Shown: positions 1 through 9,254 of the stretch, in pieces
How positions within the stretch are numbered: position 1 is the first letter of the stretch
How the letters are laid out: each line of letters opens with the position of its first letter
Assembly: GCA_027002995.1 (NCBI GenBank)
Contig: JALWZB010000141.1
Coordinates: 1-35,194 of the forward strand
Reading direction: 5' to 3'
DNA length: 35,194 bases
Source of the DNA: Desulfurococcales archaeon
Lineage (GTDB): Archaea > Thermoproteota > Thermoprotei_A > Sulfolobales > NBVN01
Position numbers and translations under genes: made by a program
Notes under the pieces: model-generated
What the model was told of the DNA's origin: nothing
The model's database searches: none
Seen by the model: the letters and a program-made list of their open reading frames with translations, nothing else

Positions 1-1065
1 GACTACGTGGAGGAGATAACGAAGGCAGCGCTAAGGCGCCTACCAGACTTCAGGGTGAGGGCAGAGGACTACGTCGAGGACGTGGGTGACGGCAGTAAGG
101 ACGCCGTGATTAGGGTCGAGGTAATTAAGGAGGGCGATAGGGTAGTCGTTGATTACGCGGGCTCATCACCTCAAGTGCCGGCACCGGTGAACGCACCCAT
201 AGCCGTGACGGTAGCCGCAACAACCTTCGTGCTTAAGTCCGTGATAGACCCTGAGATGCCCGTGAACGCCGGGTTCTACAGGCGAATAACGATCAAGGCA
301 CCCCCAGCAACCATAGTTAACGCGCAGTACCCAGCCCCCGTAGCGGCGAGCATAGAGACCGCGCAGAGAATAGTGGACATCCTCTACCTAGCCCTATCTA
401 AGGCACTGCCTGAGAGGGTTCCGGCAGCCTCCTGCGGCTCCATGAACAACCTGCTCCTCGGAGGCCCGGACTACGAGGGCGGGGGCACGTGGGCATTCTA
501 CGAAACCATAGCCGGCGGGTACGGCGGGAGGTACGGGAAGGACGGGGTTGATGCTGTGCACTGCAACATGACGAACACAATGAACACCCCGATCGAGTCC
601 ATAGAGAATGAGCTCCCCCTAATGGTTGTTAGGTACGAGATGCGTGAAGGGAGCTCAGGACCCGGCAAGTGGAGAGGAGGCGTGGGCGTCATTAGGGCGA
701 TAAGGGTGCTCGCACCGACCGCTAAGGTGACGGTGCTCGGCGAGAGGGTCAAGCACGCGCCCTGGGGGCTGAGGGGAGGCATGCCTGGGGCGCCAGCCAA
801 ATACTACGTAATCAAGAAGGACGGCAGTGTCGTCACGTTAAGAAGTAAGCAGACCGTGACTGTGTCGAGGGGCGACATAGTGGTTGTCGAGACAGCTGGT
901 GGCGGAGGGTACGGGAACCCGAGGGAGAGGGACCCGAGGAAAGTGCTTGAGGACTACCTCAACGGCGTCATAACGCATGAGGAAGCCGTGAAGTACTATG
1001 GGGTTAGGGTGGAGTCACTGATCAAGGGCCCCGTAAGCACCGTGCAGGGTGTTGGGGGCAGGTGA
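1..1065 (+). CDS. Hydantoinase B / 5-oxoprolinase (HyuB) family, C-terminal part; 5' end outside the window
   Basis: Frame is open from base 1. Family-like segments: NAPIAVTVAATTFVLKSVIDPEMPVNAGFYRRI, NMTNTMNTPIESIE, GSGPGKWRGGVGVIR-like, ETAGGGGYGNPRERDP. Confidence 0.9.
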   Translation, partial: DYVEEITKAALRRLPDFRVRAEDYVEDVGDGSKDAVIRVEVIKEGDRVVVDYAGSSPQVPAPVNAPIAVTVAATTFVLKSVIDPEMPVNAGFYRRITIKAPPATIVNAQYPAPVAASIETAQRIVDILYLALSKALPERVPAASCGSMNNLLLGGPDYEGGGTWAFYETIAGGYGGRYGKDGVDAVHCNMTNTMNTPIESIENELPLMVVRYEMREGSSGPGKWRGGVGVIRAIRVLAPTAKVTVLGERVKHAPWGLRGGMPGAPAKYYVIKKDGSVVTLRSKQTVTVSRGDIVVVETAGGGGYGNPRERDPRKVLEDYLNGVITHEEAVKYYGVRVESLIKGPVSTVQGVGGR

Positions 1066-1249
1066 AGCTTGTTGTGTGTACATTTTCTCTCTTTATCGAA
1101 TAAGTTTTGTTGCGAACTGTTAAATCTTTCAACATTGTTTATAAACCCCTCACGAATCAGTTAATTTTTACACGTAACGCTTTAATATAACCCCTTCATA
1201 GAGTACTCGGGTAACTTCCAACTACCCTTAGCTTCTGAGGTGACCTAAC

Positions 1250-2701
1250 GTGTCAGGCCCAGCAAGCGAGTACTGGAAGCGTAGGCGGGGCTTCATACTC
1301 GCCGCCATAGGGTCGGCGATAGGTCTTGGGAACATCTGGAGGTTCAGCTGGCTCTGCTACAAGGACGGTGGCGGCGCGTTCCTCCTGCCGTACTTCATCG
1401 CGCTACTGATCGTTGGTTTACCCTTAATAATACTGGAGTTCCTGCTAGGCAACTACTTCTCCGGATCATCACCGAAGGTATTCAGCAGAATAAGGAAGGA
1501 GTTCGAGGTGCTTGGCTGGATAGCGGTGATAGACGTCTTCATAATAGGTACTTACTACGCCGTCGTCCTGGCGTGGGTCATGGATTACATAGGTCTCTCA
1601 GCGATGAACGCGTGGGTATCAGCAGGTGGTGCAGGGAAGCTATTCTCATGGCTAATAGGGTCACCGTGGCTAGTGCTCATCGGCCTACTCCTGACGTGGT
1701 TCATAACGTGGGTAACGGTATTCAAGGGCGTTTCAGGGGGAATCGAGAGGGCGTGTACGTTCGCCATACCTACCCTCTGGGTGCTCTCAGCAATCCTAGT
1801 GATTAGGGGCATCACGCTACCGGGTGCGGACACCGGGATTAACTGGTACTTAACGCCTAACTGGGCGGCCCTAGGTAATGGGCAGGTGTGGATCGATGCC
1901 TTCGGTCAAATACTGTTCACGCTGAGCGTCATGGCCGCGCCACTAATCGTTTACGCCAGCTACATGCCCAAGAAGTCGGAACTACCTAACTCAGCATGGA
2001 TAACGGCGTTCGCCAACTGCGGCTACAGCTTCTTCTTCGGCTTCGCTACTTGGGGCATTATAGGTTACTTAATGGCGATAAACCACGTAACGAACCCCGC
2101 CCACCTCAAGGTCCCGCTAGGTGGCGGTGGCTTAGCGTTCGTCACCATACCCACGGCGGTCAGCAAGCTTCCCGGAGCCCCAGTGACCTCGGCGGTCTTC
2201 GGCACGATATTCTTCATAATCCTGTGGCTAGCGGGCTACACCTCACTAATATCCATCGTGGAGCCCATGTACGCCGCCCTAAGGGATAAGTTCGGCGTAA
2301 CCAGGAGGGCAACCGTGAGCGCGATCTCCGTGCTCTCAATAATCATAGGGCTGGCGTTCGTCATCAACCCAGGCTACATAGACCCCGTCGACTTCATCAC
2401 CGGCACAACCAACCTAATCTGGGTAGTGATGCTCGAGTCAATCATAGCCGCCTACTACCTAGGCGTGAAGAAGCTAAGAGACTACGCCAACCCATACGCC
2501 GAGCTGAAGCTTGGTGTGTGGCTCGACGCCCTACTAATGATAGTCGCGCCAGCATCCCTAGGCATAATCCTGGTGTACGGCCTCCTATCAACTAAGGCAA
2601 TCACCCCACTATCAGCCGTAGTGCTCCTAGCCATCATAATAGCGTCAATACTCCTAGCAGGCATGAGCTGGAGGAAGAAGGAGGGGGGTGAGGCGGCATG
2701 A
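1250..2701 (+). CDS. Neurotransmitter:sodium symporter (NSS/SNF) family transporter, GTG start
   Basis: N-terminal RRRGFILAAIGSAIGLGNIWRFSWLCYKDGGGAFLLPYF is typical of NSS; multiple hydrophobic segments. Confidence 0.93.
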   Translation: MSGPASEYWKRRRGFILAAIGSAIGLGNIWRFSWLCYKDGGGAFLLPYFIALLIVGLPLIILEFLLGNYFSGSSPKVFSRIRKEFEVLGWIAVIDVFIIGTYYAVVLAWVMDYIGLSAMNAWVSAGGAGKLFSWLIGSPWLVLIGLLLTWFITWVTVFKGVSGGIERACTFAIPTLWVLSAILVIRGITLPGADTGINWYLTPNWAALGNGQVWIDAFGQILFTLSVMAAPLIVYASYMPKKSELPNSAWITAFANCGYSFFFGFATWGIIGYLMAINHVTNPAHLKVPLGGGGLAFVTIPTAVSKLPGAPVTSAVFGTIFFIILWLAGYTSLISIVEPMYAALRDKFGVTRRATVSAISVLSIIIGLAFVINPGYIDPVDFITGTTNLIWVVMLESIIAAYYLGVKKLRDYANPYAELKLGVWLDALLMIVAPASLGIILVYGLLSTKAITPLSAVVLLAIIIASILLAGMSWRKKEGGEAA

Positions 2702-2826
2702 TATCCGGCGCGGCAATCGGGATGCTAATCTTCGGGATAATCGTGCTCTACATCTTCGGCCTAGGCTGGGGAATACTCAGAGCATGGAGAAAGAAGGAAG
2801 CCAAGCCTGAAGAAAGCGGTCAGTAG
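2698..2826 (+). CDS. 42-aa single-TM protein overlapping the NSS gene; possible MetS-like small partner
   Basis: ATGA overlap with the NSS stop. Translation MISGAAIGMLIFGIIVLYIFGLGWGILRAWRKKEAKPEESGQ*. Too short for the ORF track. Confidence 0.75.
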   Translation: MISGAAIGMLIFGIIVLYIFGLGWGILRAWRKKEAKPEESGQ

Positions 2827-3105
2827 CACAGCTGTTTAACAGGTCAATCCCTTTTTTCCTCCCCGAAAACTCATCACTCCTCCCCCACAATAACTAACTA
2901 ATTAACCTTGCAATACGCCAGTAACAATAATGACTTTAAGGCTCATACCGCCGAGAGTTAGGGTCAATCACTTAAGCAGGCTTGCGTTAACAGCCACCCT
3001 CACCGTGCTCAGCGGTATGGGCAAAGCCCCAGGCGCAATTCCGGAACTACTTCACTATGAGAAGATTCAGCACCGCACTTAGGGCTCTTCCCGCTAGCGT
3101 CACCT

Positions 3106-3540
3106 TCACTCCTTCACTAACTCTTCGTAGCTCAAGACCGACACACCGTACTGTTTCTCGATGGTGCCCCTAATTGACATAATTAATGAGTCCTCAGTAA
3201 CTAGGTCCTCACCGGATGCTATTGCTGTGGCTAATATGATGCAGTCGATGTAGTCGCTTAAGATTCTCCTTAAGTTGTGGGCTTCATCGATGATATCCTT
3301 CCTATAGAAAGGCACTACAGTGAATGCCCTGAATATGGTGCGCACAGTCCTAAACACGTGCTGCGGTGGGATACCTAGCTTAGACGTCTTAGCCTGCAGC
3401 TCAAATATCGATATTAAACTCACTTTTACGTCGCTAAAGCTAATTCGCTCTCTCACATTACCCTCAGCAATCGCCCTAAGGAGGTCATGCTTAATCCTTA
3501 TCCTTGCTAACGGCAACAGATACGTTGTATCAATGATCAT
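3106..3540 (-). CDS. PIN-domain ribonuclease toxin (VapC-like)
   Basis: MIIDTTYLLPLARI start, FELQAKTSKLG, DYIDCIILATAIASGEDLVTED; 4-bp overlap with the upstream antitoxin-like ORF. Confidence 0.85.
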   Translation of the reverse strand: MIIDTTYLLPLARIRIKHDLLRAIAEGNVRERISFSDVKVSLISIFELQAKTSKLGIPPQHVFRTVRTIFRAFTVVPFYRKDIIDEAHNLRRILSDYIDCIILATAIASGEDLVTEDSLIMSIRGTIEKQYGVSVLSYEELVKE

Positions 3541-3779
3541 CTACCCTCAAGCCTCCTACTTAATTCGCGGCGAAACTCCTCGAACTCCTCCTGACTCACC
3601 TCAGCTAACTTCTCAGAGTATATCAACTGAATCAATTCGCTCTCACCGCTTAAGCTCTCCCTAAGCAACTCATTCAGCACCTTCGACAATGCCCTAGCGG
3701 TCCCATACCTCCTAATACTCTCCTTAACAAGCCTCTCATAAATATCATCCTCCAAAATCACCGTCGTACGCTTAGGCAT
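3537..3779 (-). CDS. VapB-like antitoxin (start likely at MPKRTTVILEDD)
   Basis: Short ORF directly upstream of and overlapping the PIN gene; N-terminal KRTTVILEDDIYERLVKESIRRYG resembles RHH-type antitoxins. The ORF-track start at 3803 adds 8 residues without clear support. Confidence 0.75.
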   Translation of the reverse strand: MPKRTTVILEDDIYERLVKESIRRYGTARALSKVLNELLRESLSGESELIQLIYSEKLAEVSQEEFEEFRRELSRRLEGR

Positions 3780-4056
3780 ACAGGCACCAAAACATCTACG
3801 CATAAAACAAAATAAACCTTCTGAGCAGCTTCCTCGCGCCTGGGCAAGTTAAGCACCACCGCTCAACGAGCTCCCAAGCTCATAGTGCGCAGGAGAAAGT
3901 TCTAAGGCTCTAACAGCCCTCGCCTCACCCTTACACTAGGGGTTGCGGCTTAAACAGCCCCGCTACTTGGCGAATCGGCAAGGCAAATTATCCTCCCTCA
4001 CAGCACAAGGGATAAATCGTAACCATAGGCTAATAGCAGTGTAATTAGGCACTAAT

Positions 4057-4167
4057 TAGTACTGGATAGTACTAGTTCTTGAGGTAGCCCTATGGAGTAG
4101 TAGTACTTTATGGTACTTATTAGTACTAGAGATAGGTTTTTAGTACTTTGTAGTACTTGTTAGTACT
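4057..4167 (+). repeat. TAGTACT heptamer array (7 exact copies plus 1 variant), mostly in 10-bp register
   Basis: Exact TAGTACT at 4057, 4067, 4101, 4121, 4141, 4151, 4161; TGGTACT at 4111; degenerate slot GATAGGT at 4131. Confidence 0.9.
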
Positions 4168-4177
4168 GGGGGTTAGG

Positions 4178-4441
4178 GTGGGTAAGAAGCAGGTGAAGTT
4201 CTATCTGGAGCCGGAGCTTTATGAGAGGCTTAGGAGGGTTGCTGAGGAGCAGGGTGTCAGTGTTCCCGCACTGGTTAAGGGCCTTGTTTTGGAGTTTTTG
4301 GGTGAGGCTGGGGACGGTGATCTGGTCAGTAGGGTGAGTGAGCTTGAGGCTAAGTGTGAGCAGCTTGCTAGGGAGCTTGGGAGGGTGGAGAAGGATCTTG
4401 CGATGCTTATGAAGAGGTGTTGTAGGAGTGAGCGGAGCTAA
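4178..4441 (+). CDS. Ribbon-helix-helix DNA-binding protein with C-terminal coiled coil
   Basis: VGKKQVKFYLEPELYERLRRVAEEQGVSVPALVKGLVLEFLG (RHH-like), then heptad-rich VSELEAKCEQLARELGRVEKDLAML. GTG 4178 preferred because the ORF-track TTG at 4157 lies inside the repeat array. Confidence 0.75.
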   Translation: MGKKQVKFYLEPELYERLRRVAEEQGVSVPALVKGLVLEFLGEAGDGDLVSRVSELEAKCEQLARELGRVEKDLAMLMKRCCRSERS

Positions 4442-5981
4442 GGTCATACAGGCTCTCTTGGAACCCTACAATCCTTGGTGGGTGGATAGGGACTGGGATA
4501 GGAAGGATCCTCTCATAAGGGCTTTCGAGGAGTCGATACTTGAGAGGGAGCCGCGTCTCTACTACAATCTTCGTCGCTACATAATCAAGCCTAACGCTTA
4601 CGGTATCATAACCGTAAGGGGTCCTCGAAGGGTCGGCAAGACCACCCTGATAAAACTCTTGATAAGATACCTCATAAAGGAGAAAGGCGTAAATCCTAAG
4701 TCAATATTCTACATATCCCTAGACTATGAAGGGTTAAGGGATATCAGGCTCTCCGAACTGCTAATGACTATAGCGAGAACCTCCCCTTACGAGAAGTACG
4801 TTTTCCTTGATGAGGCCTCCATGTATCCTGGATGGGCCCAGGCCATCAAAAACCTATACGACGCTGGCCTAGTAGATGCTGGCAGGATGAAGATAGTTGC
4901 TGCCGGGAGCCATTCAATGGACTTGGCTGAGGCCGCCAGCAAGCTCCGGGGTAGGCAGGGAGCCTTAGCACGGCTCTTTAACGTTGGCGGAAACCTCATC
5001 CATATCCCTCTCCGCTTTCCTGAGGTAGTGGAGGCAATTAGAGATGAGGTAAACCGCCTATTTTCTCGCTATAGGCTAAGACGGTCTGGAGCCCGCTTCA
5101 ACTTATTAGTTCAGCTCTCGAACGGTAAGGTACCTCCAATTATACAGGAAATATATGACAATTACTTCCAGTTACTTCAGACAATATTGGAAGACTACCT
5201 TATCCATGGAGGATACCCTCAGGCGATAAACGAGTATTACCGGACAAACAAGATATCGAGGGATTTCTATAGTGACCTAGCTGATCTGCTTGTCAAGGAT
5301 TCTGAGAAAGCCGGTCTTTACCCGGAGAACCTTAAAAAGTTATTGGAGGTGCTAACAGAACCTAAGAGGCTCTCATCCACAATAAACTTCAGAAAACTAG
5401 AGGTGATTGGAGTAGACGAAGACGCCGTACCTAAGAGGAGATTCGGCCTTAGGGATTACATAGAGTACTTGAAGACCACTTGGGCATTCTTCTTCTCATA
5501 CCGTGAGCAAGGGAAGAGCGGAACCTGTACCCCTAATCTCCAAGAGAACGTGAAAAACTATGTGCTAGACCCCTTCATATATCATGCACTCTACAGCTAC
5601 CTACGCAACATACCAGACCCCTTCAATACCTCCAAGGAGCTCGTAAGCAATACGGACTTTAAGGGGCAACTAATAGAAAGTGTAGTGGCTTCCCATATGC
5701 TCCTTTCCCAACAGCTTTTCGAGAGGGTATCCTCAATAGACTACACAAAGGTACTAATGTATAGGACGACGCCTCGTGACGGCTCAGAAAAAGAGACGGA
5801 CTTTGTATTATGTATCAGGAAGAGAGGCCAAGATTACAGATTCATTATAGAGTCTAAATACAGGAAGAGTCCTTCACACGTCATTCCGGAAGAGGGTAAA
5901 ATAGTACTAACAAGAGATATGTTAAAAATCAAAAACGGTACAGTATACATACCTGTATCCGTATTCTTGTTGATCTTTTAG
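4428..5981 (+). CDS. Archaeal AAA+ ATPase with DUF4143-like C-terminal region (COG1373-type)
   Basis: Walker A GPRRVGKTTLIK, Walker B-like YVFLDEASMYPGW, C-terminal nuclease-like ETDFVLCIRKRGQDYRFIIESKYRK; overlaps the RHH gene. Confidence 0.85.
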   Translation: MSGAKVIQALLEPYNPWWVDRDWDRKDPLIRAFEESILEREPRLYYNLRRYIIKPNAYGIITVRGPRRVGKTTLIKLLIRYLIKEKGVNPKSIFYISLDYEGLRDIRLSELLMTIARTSPYEKYVFLDEASMYPGWAQAIKNLYDAGLVDAGRMKIVAAGSHSMDLAEAASKLRGRQGALARLFNVGGNLIHIPLRFPEVVEAIRDEVNRLFSRYRLRRSGARFNLLVQLSNGKVPPIIQEIYDNYFQLLQTILEDYLIHGGYPQAINEYYRTNKISRDFYSDLADLLVKDSEKAGLYPENLKKLLEVLTEPKRLSSTINFRKLEVIGVDEDAVPKRRFGLRDYIEYLKTTWAFFFSYREQGKSGTCTPNLQENVKNYVLDPFIYHALYSYLRNIPDPFNTSKELVSNTDFKGQLIESVVASHMLLSQQLFERVSSIDYTKVLMYRTTPRDGSEKETDFVLCIRKRGQDYRFIIESKYRKSPSHVIPEEGKIVLTRDMLKIKNGTVYIPVSVFLLIF

Positions 5982-6223
5982 AAGAAAATGCTCGAATGCG
6001 TGAATAGTTCATAGATTGTATCTGAAAATTCATGATGTCCTCTCTATTAGTGCTGTTTCCATGCGCTTTGTTTCCCTGTTTGGTGATGCTCTTCCGTGGG
6101 CATGGCTTGATGTGGGGAGTTTCGCTGGGAGTGGTTAAGGTATTACCTCTTCCTTCGTTGGGCATTGTTTCTTTATGGAGTACTTACTTAAGGGTTGTAA
6201 GGCGTTATGGTGTGGGTTGAGGG

Positions 6224-7846
6224 TTGCGGTTAGTGGGTATCGTTGGGAGTGGGTCCACCACGACGTACGCGCCCGTGATTGTTTGGGATAAGTATGAGCA
6301 CGTGGCTAAGGAGGAGCAGTTAGTCATAGTTGATGACGAGAGGAGGGGGATTAAGTACTTAGGCGTGCTTAGAGGGGCTAAGAGGTACGAGCCGTTCCTT
6401 AACGCCTTCAGGAGGACCAGCTACGTTGACAACCCCGAGTTAGCTGATATGGGTACCCTACCCCACACGAGCGTTTATGTCGCGCTGATAGGGGTGGTGA
6501 GTAGTGACGGCGCGCTGAACGAGGTTCAGCTCCCGCCTAACCCCGGGTCGAAGGTTCAGGTCGTTGAGTCCCCTGAGGACTTAGGTGTTGACCTGGGTGA
6601 GGGGTTAATCGTCGGGCACCATAAGTACAGCGGTGTTGAGGTCCCCCTAAACCCTGGGTGGCTTCCCTACCACCTAGCCGTGGTGGGGGCTACGGGCACG
6701 GGTAAGTCCAGGCTCGTTAAGGCATTACTTGATGAGGTGCTGAGTAAGACTGGGTACCGCGTCATAGTGTTCGACCACACAGGCATGGACTACGTGAGGT
6801 ACTACCCGGCGAGGACCGTGCAGGCTTCACGCGTGGTGCTGGACGTCGCCCTAATAACTGACTTGATGCTCGAGAAGACGGGCTTGAACCCCACCACGTA
6901 CGAGCCCTACCTACTCATCTCAACCCTATACTACCTCTTCAGAACCCTACCTAAGGGCGTCAGGGATGAAGTATTCGGCGTTGAGGGCGGTGAAGGTAGG
7001 GCAGGCAAGCCAAGCAACAGTAAGTTCAGGAAGACCGGGGACTTAAGTCGGTTCGGGTTAAGCAACCCGCGGAGCCAAGGAGGTGGGGAGGAGGACGTTA
7101 CCCTCAACGACATGCTGGAGGGTATCGATAAGCTGAACTACTCCGCCCTCCTAAAGGCTATGGCTAAGCACGCCATCACCTGGGATAAGGCGGTCTTCAA
7201 GTCCGCCGTGAGTGAGGTTGCTGAGTTCCTTAGGGGCAGGAACATCGAGAGCGTCAAGATCAGGTTGGGTGTGGCGATAGACGTTAAGTTAGGTGACGCG
7301 TTCTTCAAGTCCCTCAGCAAACGTGACCTACTCCCCTCGGACATTGTTGATGAGGCTTTCAGGGAGAGGTTAGTGGTTGTTGACCTAAGCACGGAGGACA
7401 CGGTGGTGAGGAGGTACGTCGTGGCCACGGTCATTAACGAGCTCTGGAGGAGGATAAGTGAGTCACGCGAGCCCGTGGACACGATCGTGGTTATTGATGA
7501 GGCCCACAACTACGCCTGCAGATTCTGCGGCGAGGCAGGTAAGGCGATCGGGAGGATAGCTAGGGAGGGAAGGAAGTGGGGTCTAGGCGTGGTGCTCGTC
7601 ACCCAAAGAATCATTGACCTTGACCCGGAGGTGAGGGGCAACATAAACACTTGGTTCTTCAGCAAGCTCCAAACACCCTCAGACTTCAACGAGCTGAAAG
7701 GCTACATGAACCTAGCCTGGATATCGGAGCAGTCCCTAGCCATCCTAGGGAGAAGGGAATTCTACGTCGCCGGCCTAATGAACCCCCTGAAGATACCTGT
7801 CCTCCTTAAGGTGAGGGAGGTGAGCGACCCTGAGCGAACCGAGTGA
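6224..7846 (+). CDS. herA: HerA-family DNA translocase (DUF87/FtsK-HerA ATPase), TTG start
   Basis: Walker A VVGATGTGKSRLVKALL; Walker B TIVVIDEAHNYACRF; GRKWGLGVVLVTQRIIDLDPEVRGNINTWFFSKL. Confidence 0.92.
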   Translation: MRLVGIVGSGSTTTYAPVIVWDKYEHVAKEEQLVIVDDERRGIKYLGVLRGAKRYEPFLNAFRRTSYVDNPELADMGTLPHTSVYVALIGVVSSDGALNEVQLPPNPGSKVQVVESPEDLGVDLGEGLIVGHHKYSGVEVPLNPGWLPYHLAVVGATGTGKSRLVKALLDEVLSKTGYRVIVFDHTGMDYVRYYPARTVQASRVVLDVALITDLMLEKTGLNPTTYEPYLLISTLYYLFRTLPKGVRDEVFGVEGGEGRAGKPSNSKFRKTGDLSRFGLSNPRSQGGGEEDVTLNDMLEGIDKLNYSALLKAMAKHAITWDKAVFKSAVSEVAEFLRGRNIESVKIRLGVAIDVKLGDAFFKSLSKRDLLPSDIVDEAFRERLVVVDLSTEDTVVRRYVVATVINELWRRISESREPVDTIVVIDEAHNYACRFCGEAGKAIGRIAREGRKWGLGVVLVTQRIIDLDPEVRGNINTWFFSKLQTPSDFNELKGYMNLAWISEQSLAILGRREFYVAGLMNPLKIPVLLKVREVSDPERTE

Positions 7847-9026
7847 AGGACAGCCGCCCCCCACCGATGAGGCACTGCTTCAAGGGCTCGAGGAGGAGCC
7901 CTTAATCCTCGCCGTACTTAAGGACATCCCTAAGGAGGCAGAGAGGTTAGCGAGGCTCGTTAAGTCGCTCCAGCAAAGCAAGGGCTTAATCAGGAAGAGG
8001 CTTGAGGCATCACTAAGGCTTAAGCAAGTGATTGACGAGTCACCAACCCCTCCCTACCTCGCGTTAGACACGGGCTTCACCTCCCCTCCACTCGAGTTAA
8101 TAGGTGGTAAGTTACTCGTCGTGATAAGGTCGCACGTCCTCCACGGAACCGTATCCAACGCCCTCGAGCCCGCGGCCTCCGTAGGCATAGTTAGGCTCGT
8201 TGAGGAGGAGTCCATAGGTAAGCCCTTCTCGAAGGTCATTGAGAGGCGCTTCGTTAGGGACGCCCTCAAACTGAAGAAGGAGGGCAGGCTCAACATCAAG
8301 CTAGTGATAATTGACGGGGAACTCTTCCCGAGGATCCCGCCCGGGCTTGAGCGCAGGCAGGGACCCGCCGCCAGGCTCTACGGGGAGATCCTCGAACTCA
8401 CGAACGAGGTGCTCAGGTTAGCTGATGAGACCGAGACCGCGTTGGTCGGGGTTGTCAAGAGATCCTACGGGAGAGACATACCCGTAGTGATCGACTACCC
8501 TGAAATACCCGTAAACGACAAGGCACTAGCCACATACGTCCTCAACCCGGGCGAGTGGGTCGACCTAGAAACCTACTCCGACCTAGCCTACTACCTAAGC
8601 AGGTTCATCCGGAAGCACGGGGGCGAACTCCCCGCCCGCGCGGTAAGGAACCTAGAGAATAGGTTAGCGTGGATCACGGCGGTGATGAGGAAGAGCGACT
8701 ACCTAACCTCCTCCATCAGGGTAGCCGTGTACAAGGCTAAGCTACCAACGTACTTCATGGCAGCAACGAAGATCGAGGCATGGCCAAGCAACGAGTTAAG
8801 CATGGAGGACATAGTGGCGTTCCTCTCAAGAATCACGGGCGTCAACGGCGTCCCCCACCCAATAGACCTCGTAGACTCAATGTGCAGGATAAGGAAGGAA
8901 GTCCTACACCTAACACAGCAACAGCTCCAGACCGAACTAATGAAGCTACTCAACGACCCAGCACTAGCAATGAGCCTAGCAGGACTAACAAACCCAGAGA
9001 AAATGCATAAGGTAGGCTTCAAGTAA
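7830..9026 (+). CDS. nurA: NurA-domain nuclease; in-frame coding extends upstream of the ORF-track start (8028), apparently to a CTG codon
   Basis: YLALDTGFTSPPLELIGGKLLVVIRSHVLHG (NurA-type catalytic Asp region) right after herA. Frame is open from the TGA at 7821 with helical sequence upstream of 8028. SD-like GGAGGTGA at 7816-7823 sits 6 nt before CTG 7830. Confidence 0.8.
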   Translation: MSEPSEGQPPPTDEALLQGLEEEPLILAVLKDIPKEAERLARLVKSLQQSKGLIRKRLEASLRLKQVIDESPTPPYLALDTGFTSPPLELIGGKLLVVIRSHVLHGTVSNALEPAASVGIVRLVEEESIGKPFSKVIERRFVRDALKLKKEGRLNIKLVIIDGELFPRIPPGLERRQGPAARLYGEILELTNEVLRLADETETALVGVVKRSYGRDIPVVIDYPEIPVNDKALATYVLNPGEWVDLETYSDLAYYLSRFIRKHGGELPARAVRNLENRLAWITAVMRKSDYLTSSIRVAVYKAKLPTYFMAATKIEAWPSNELSMEDIVAFLSRITGVNGVPHPIDLVDSMCRIRKEVLHLTQQQLQTELMKLLNDPALAMSLAGLTNPEKMHKVGFK

Positions 9027-9254
9027 CGCCCACCCAACCCAGACCTTAACTCCCACTAGCCCCGCTAGCATCGATGTAGGAATCCCTCCCTACTTACTTA
9101 ACAGGACCTCACATGGCTTAGCGCCCGCCTCCCTAATAATCGCGGAGCCAGTAATGCTCAAGAATATTTGCGGTGACTACGCAGGTCGTTCGGTCTAACC
9201 GATTAAGGCATAAGGCGCTTTAACTACGGCGCAAATGTTTGAGGGTATAAGGAA

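Noticed and set aside
2930-3082. 50-aa ORF MTLRLIPPRVRVNHLSRLALTATLTVLSGMGKAPGAIPELLHYEKIQHRT*
   Set aside because: No recognisable homology or clear promoter/SD; too short to support.
3320-3664. 114-aa plus-strand ORF over the VapBC pair
   Set aside because: Overlaps antisense to two recognisable TA proteins.
4057-4167. TAGTACT array as a CRISPR array
   Set aside because: Repeat unit is 7 bp with 3-bp gaps, not 24-40 bp repeats with unique spacers.
5929-6220. ORFs of 78 aa (-) and 62 aa (+) between the AAA ATPase and herA
   Set aside because: Mutually overlapping, low-complexity, no motif; likely non-coding intergenic sequence.
7138-7509. 123-aa minus-strand ORF in herA
   Set aside because: Antisense to the HerA Walker B region; no domain signal.
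9030-9254. Possible ORF remnant on minus (LSITGSAIIREAGAKPCEVLLSK*) and search for RNA genes in this intergenic region
   Set aside because: Only 23 codons, no family recognised; no convincing tRNA or C/D box sRNA pattern seen here or in the other intergenic gaps I inspected.
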